Assembly: GCA_013399695.1 (NCBI GenBank)
Contig: VXAU01001757.1
Span: forward strand, 171,740 to 235,739
Source: Formicarius rufipectus
Lineage: Eukaryota; Chordata; Aves; Passeriformes; Formicariidae
DNA length: 64,000 bases
Direction: 5' to 3'
In this document: positions 62,901 to 64,000 of the stretch, piece after piece
Layout of the letters: each line of letters starts with the position of its first letter
Position numbering within the stretch: the stretch's first letter is position 1
Made by a program: the position numbers and the translations under genes
Notes under the pieces: model-generated
What the model saw: the letters and a program-made list of their open reading frames with translations, nothing else
The model's database searches: none
Told to the model about the DNA's origin: nothing

Positions 62901-63729
62901 TTGGGTGGTGGAGCAGATGGGAAGTTACATGGCAGATGTGGAGCTTGGTGTCACCCCATAAAGCTCCACGTGCCAGGGGTGAGACGTTGCTCCCATCTCC
63001 TGGCATTGCCAGCCACTTGGAGGGGTGTTTCTTCTGTGTTTTAGCACTTATACTGCAGCTGAGCTGAGACCCAGGGCTGCCGCTGGGCAATGGCTGAACA
63101 TCCACTGCTGCTTCCCCCCCACGGACACCCATCACCTCTCAGCCGGCAGGACACGGTGCCGCTCCGGGATGAGACCCACCAAAAACTCCCGAGGCCTTCA
63201 CATCCAGCAGGTGACCCGCTCCAATCTTCAGCCGCCTGAACCGTGGGCCTCGGACTGCAACAGAGACAGCGCCGGGGTCAGTTCACAGAGCCTGCCTGGG
63301 GCTCTGACCATTCTGTGGCTCCCACCATCCCAGTGCTCCCACCAACCTTCGGCTCCCACTCTCCCGGGGCTTCCACCGTCCCCTGGCTCCCACCATCCCA
63401 ATGCTCCCACCATTCCTGAGCTTCCACCATCTCAATGCTCCCACCATCCGGGAGCTCCCACCATACTGGAGTTCCCACCATCCCAATGCTCTCATCATCC
63501 CCTGGCTACCACTATCCTGATGCTCCCATCATCTCAATGCTCCCACCATCCCAATGCTCCCACCACTCCCACCTGCCCCCACCTTCCCCGCGGCCGCCCT
63601 TACCGAGGGGGTGGTCGGCCAGCACCGGTACCGTGGTGGGCACCAGCTGCACAGCCCCGCCGCCCGGGGCCGGTGTCGGTAGGAAGCGGATGTGCTGCCG
63701 CGGGGCGCGTCTCGGCGCCGCGTTCAGCT
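59984..63729 (-). CDS. TRUB2: TRUB2 mitochondrial pseudouridine synthase (first exon beyond the window)
   Basis: TruB-family enzyme that converts uridine to pseudouridine in mitochondrial RNAs. Exons 5' to 3': 63604-63729, 63180-63254, 62589-62650, 62208-62289, 61609-61681, 61034-61170, 59984-60273. Phases close and give 280 residues; human TRUB2 has 331, and its missing N-terminal part (about 40 residues) fits one upstream exon. Family landmarks: GAGHLLDVKASGVF with the catalytic Asp, LGIGHGNKLLTDLYNCHLTK, GLFGKATDDF, DHITREKLERIVAVIQG, NIDMKTQEAYELAVKGLIRP and CTQVRRTRDGVFTLEDAL. The gene converges on SWI5. The C-terminal tail after residue 240 or so diverges from human, as is usual for this family member. 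Confidence 0.95.
60274..63603 (-). other. TRUB2: TRUB2 introns
   Basis: 60274-61033, 61171-61608, 61682-62207, 62290-62588, 62651-63179 and 63255-63603. The last holds the 17-bp minisatellite. Nothing else recognised. Confidence 0.75.
63302..63573. repeat. 17-bp minisatellite, 16 units, in a TRUB2 intron
   Basis: Units such as CTCCCACCATCCCAATG repeat with an exact 17-bp period from 63302 to 63573, with point variants but no indels that I can see. Because 17 is not a multiple of 3, all frames are open over the block, which explains several false open frames. Confidence 0.93.
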
Positions 63730-63739
63730 CTGCGAGACA

Positions 63740-64000
63740 TGCGGTCAGGGGCGGCCGGAGACCCCGAGGGAGGGGATCACATAGGATGGGATGGGATGAG
63801 GGGGTGTCCCGCCGGCTCCCGAGGATAGGATGGGATGGGGGGTTGTCCCACTACCAGCCCCCGGGGATGGGATGGGCGGGACGGGATGCAGGGGTGTCCC
63901 ATCGCCAGCTCCCGGAGATAGGATGGGATGGGTCGGGACCCGCCGCCAGCCCTTGGGGACGGGATGGCATGGTGTTGGGGGTCCCGCCGCCGGTCCCCAG
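63740..64000. repeat. Irregular GGATGGGATGGG-type tandem repeat upstream of the last visible TRUB2 exon
   Basis: About five imperfect copies, each with GGATGGGATGGG, then GTCCC and CCAGC-like blocks, with variable length of roughly 40-57 bp. It runs to the window edge in what is probably TRUB2 intron 1. Confidence 0.75.

Noticed and set aside
63025..63828. 267-codon plus-strand open frame
   Set aside because: It is produced by the 17-bp minisatellite and GC-rich sequence antisense to TRUB2 exons, and has no homology.

Overview
The window comes from a vertebrate nuclear genome, almost certainly a bird. Genes are split by GT-AG introns, CR1 LINE 3' ends with the typical avian tail lie in introns and between genes, and the gene order DNM1 - GOLGA2 - SWI5 - TRUB2 matches human 9q34.11 and (from memory) chicken chromosome 17. 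The species cannot be named from sequence alone. The assembly is a draft: there are N runs at 27260-27300, 30030, 53127 and 53558-53559, and two of them sit beside exact duplications that look like scaffolding artefacts.

Layout. Positions 1829-27202 (+) hold the 3' half of DNM1 (dynamin-1): end of the stalk, PH domain, GED and proline-rich domain, with two alternative C-termini. A large DNM1 intron carries a miR-199 hairpin on the minus strand (about 9817-9898) and, about 1 kb away, a striking long inverted repeat (10909-11486). The DNM1 3'UTR follows, then a convergent intergenic stretch that contains a 2,011-bp false duplication (28019-30029 and 30031-32041). Positions 34647-53078 (-) hold all 28 coding exons of GOLGA2 (GM130, 1,047 aa). 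Its 5' end faces SWI5 across a GC-rich CpG-island-like region with G-rich minisatellites, a decayed CR1 end, a 430-bp false duplication and three ZNF143/THAP11-type promoter motifs at exact 33-bp spacing. SWI5 (+, to 57060) encodes the RAD51 mediator subunit. TRUB2 (-, 59984-63729, first exon beyond the window) encodes a mitochondrial pseudouridine synthase.

The genes are neighbours by ancient synteny, not an operon. DNM1 acts in synaptic vesicle endocytosis, GOLGA2 in cis-Golgi tethering, SWI5 in homologous recombination and TRUB2 in mitochondrial RNA modification. Coding exons were placed by splice-site consensus, reading-frame phase and recognition of the protein families. All coding phases close exactly in DNM1, GOLGA2 and TRUB2; only the SWI5 N-terminus is unresolved. 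The best candidate for something undescribed is the palindrome at 10909-11486: each arm contains a mirrored 33-nt exon-like unit, one on each strand, with the reading frame kept open in both.
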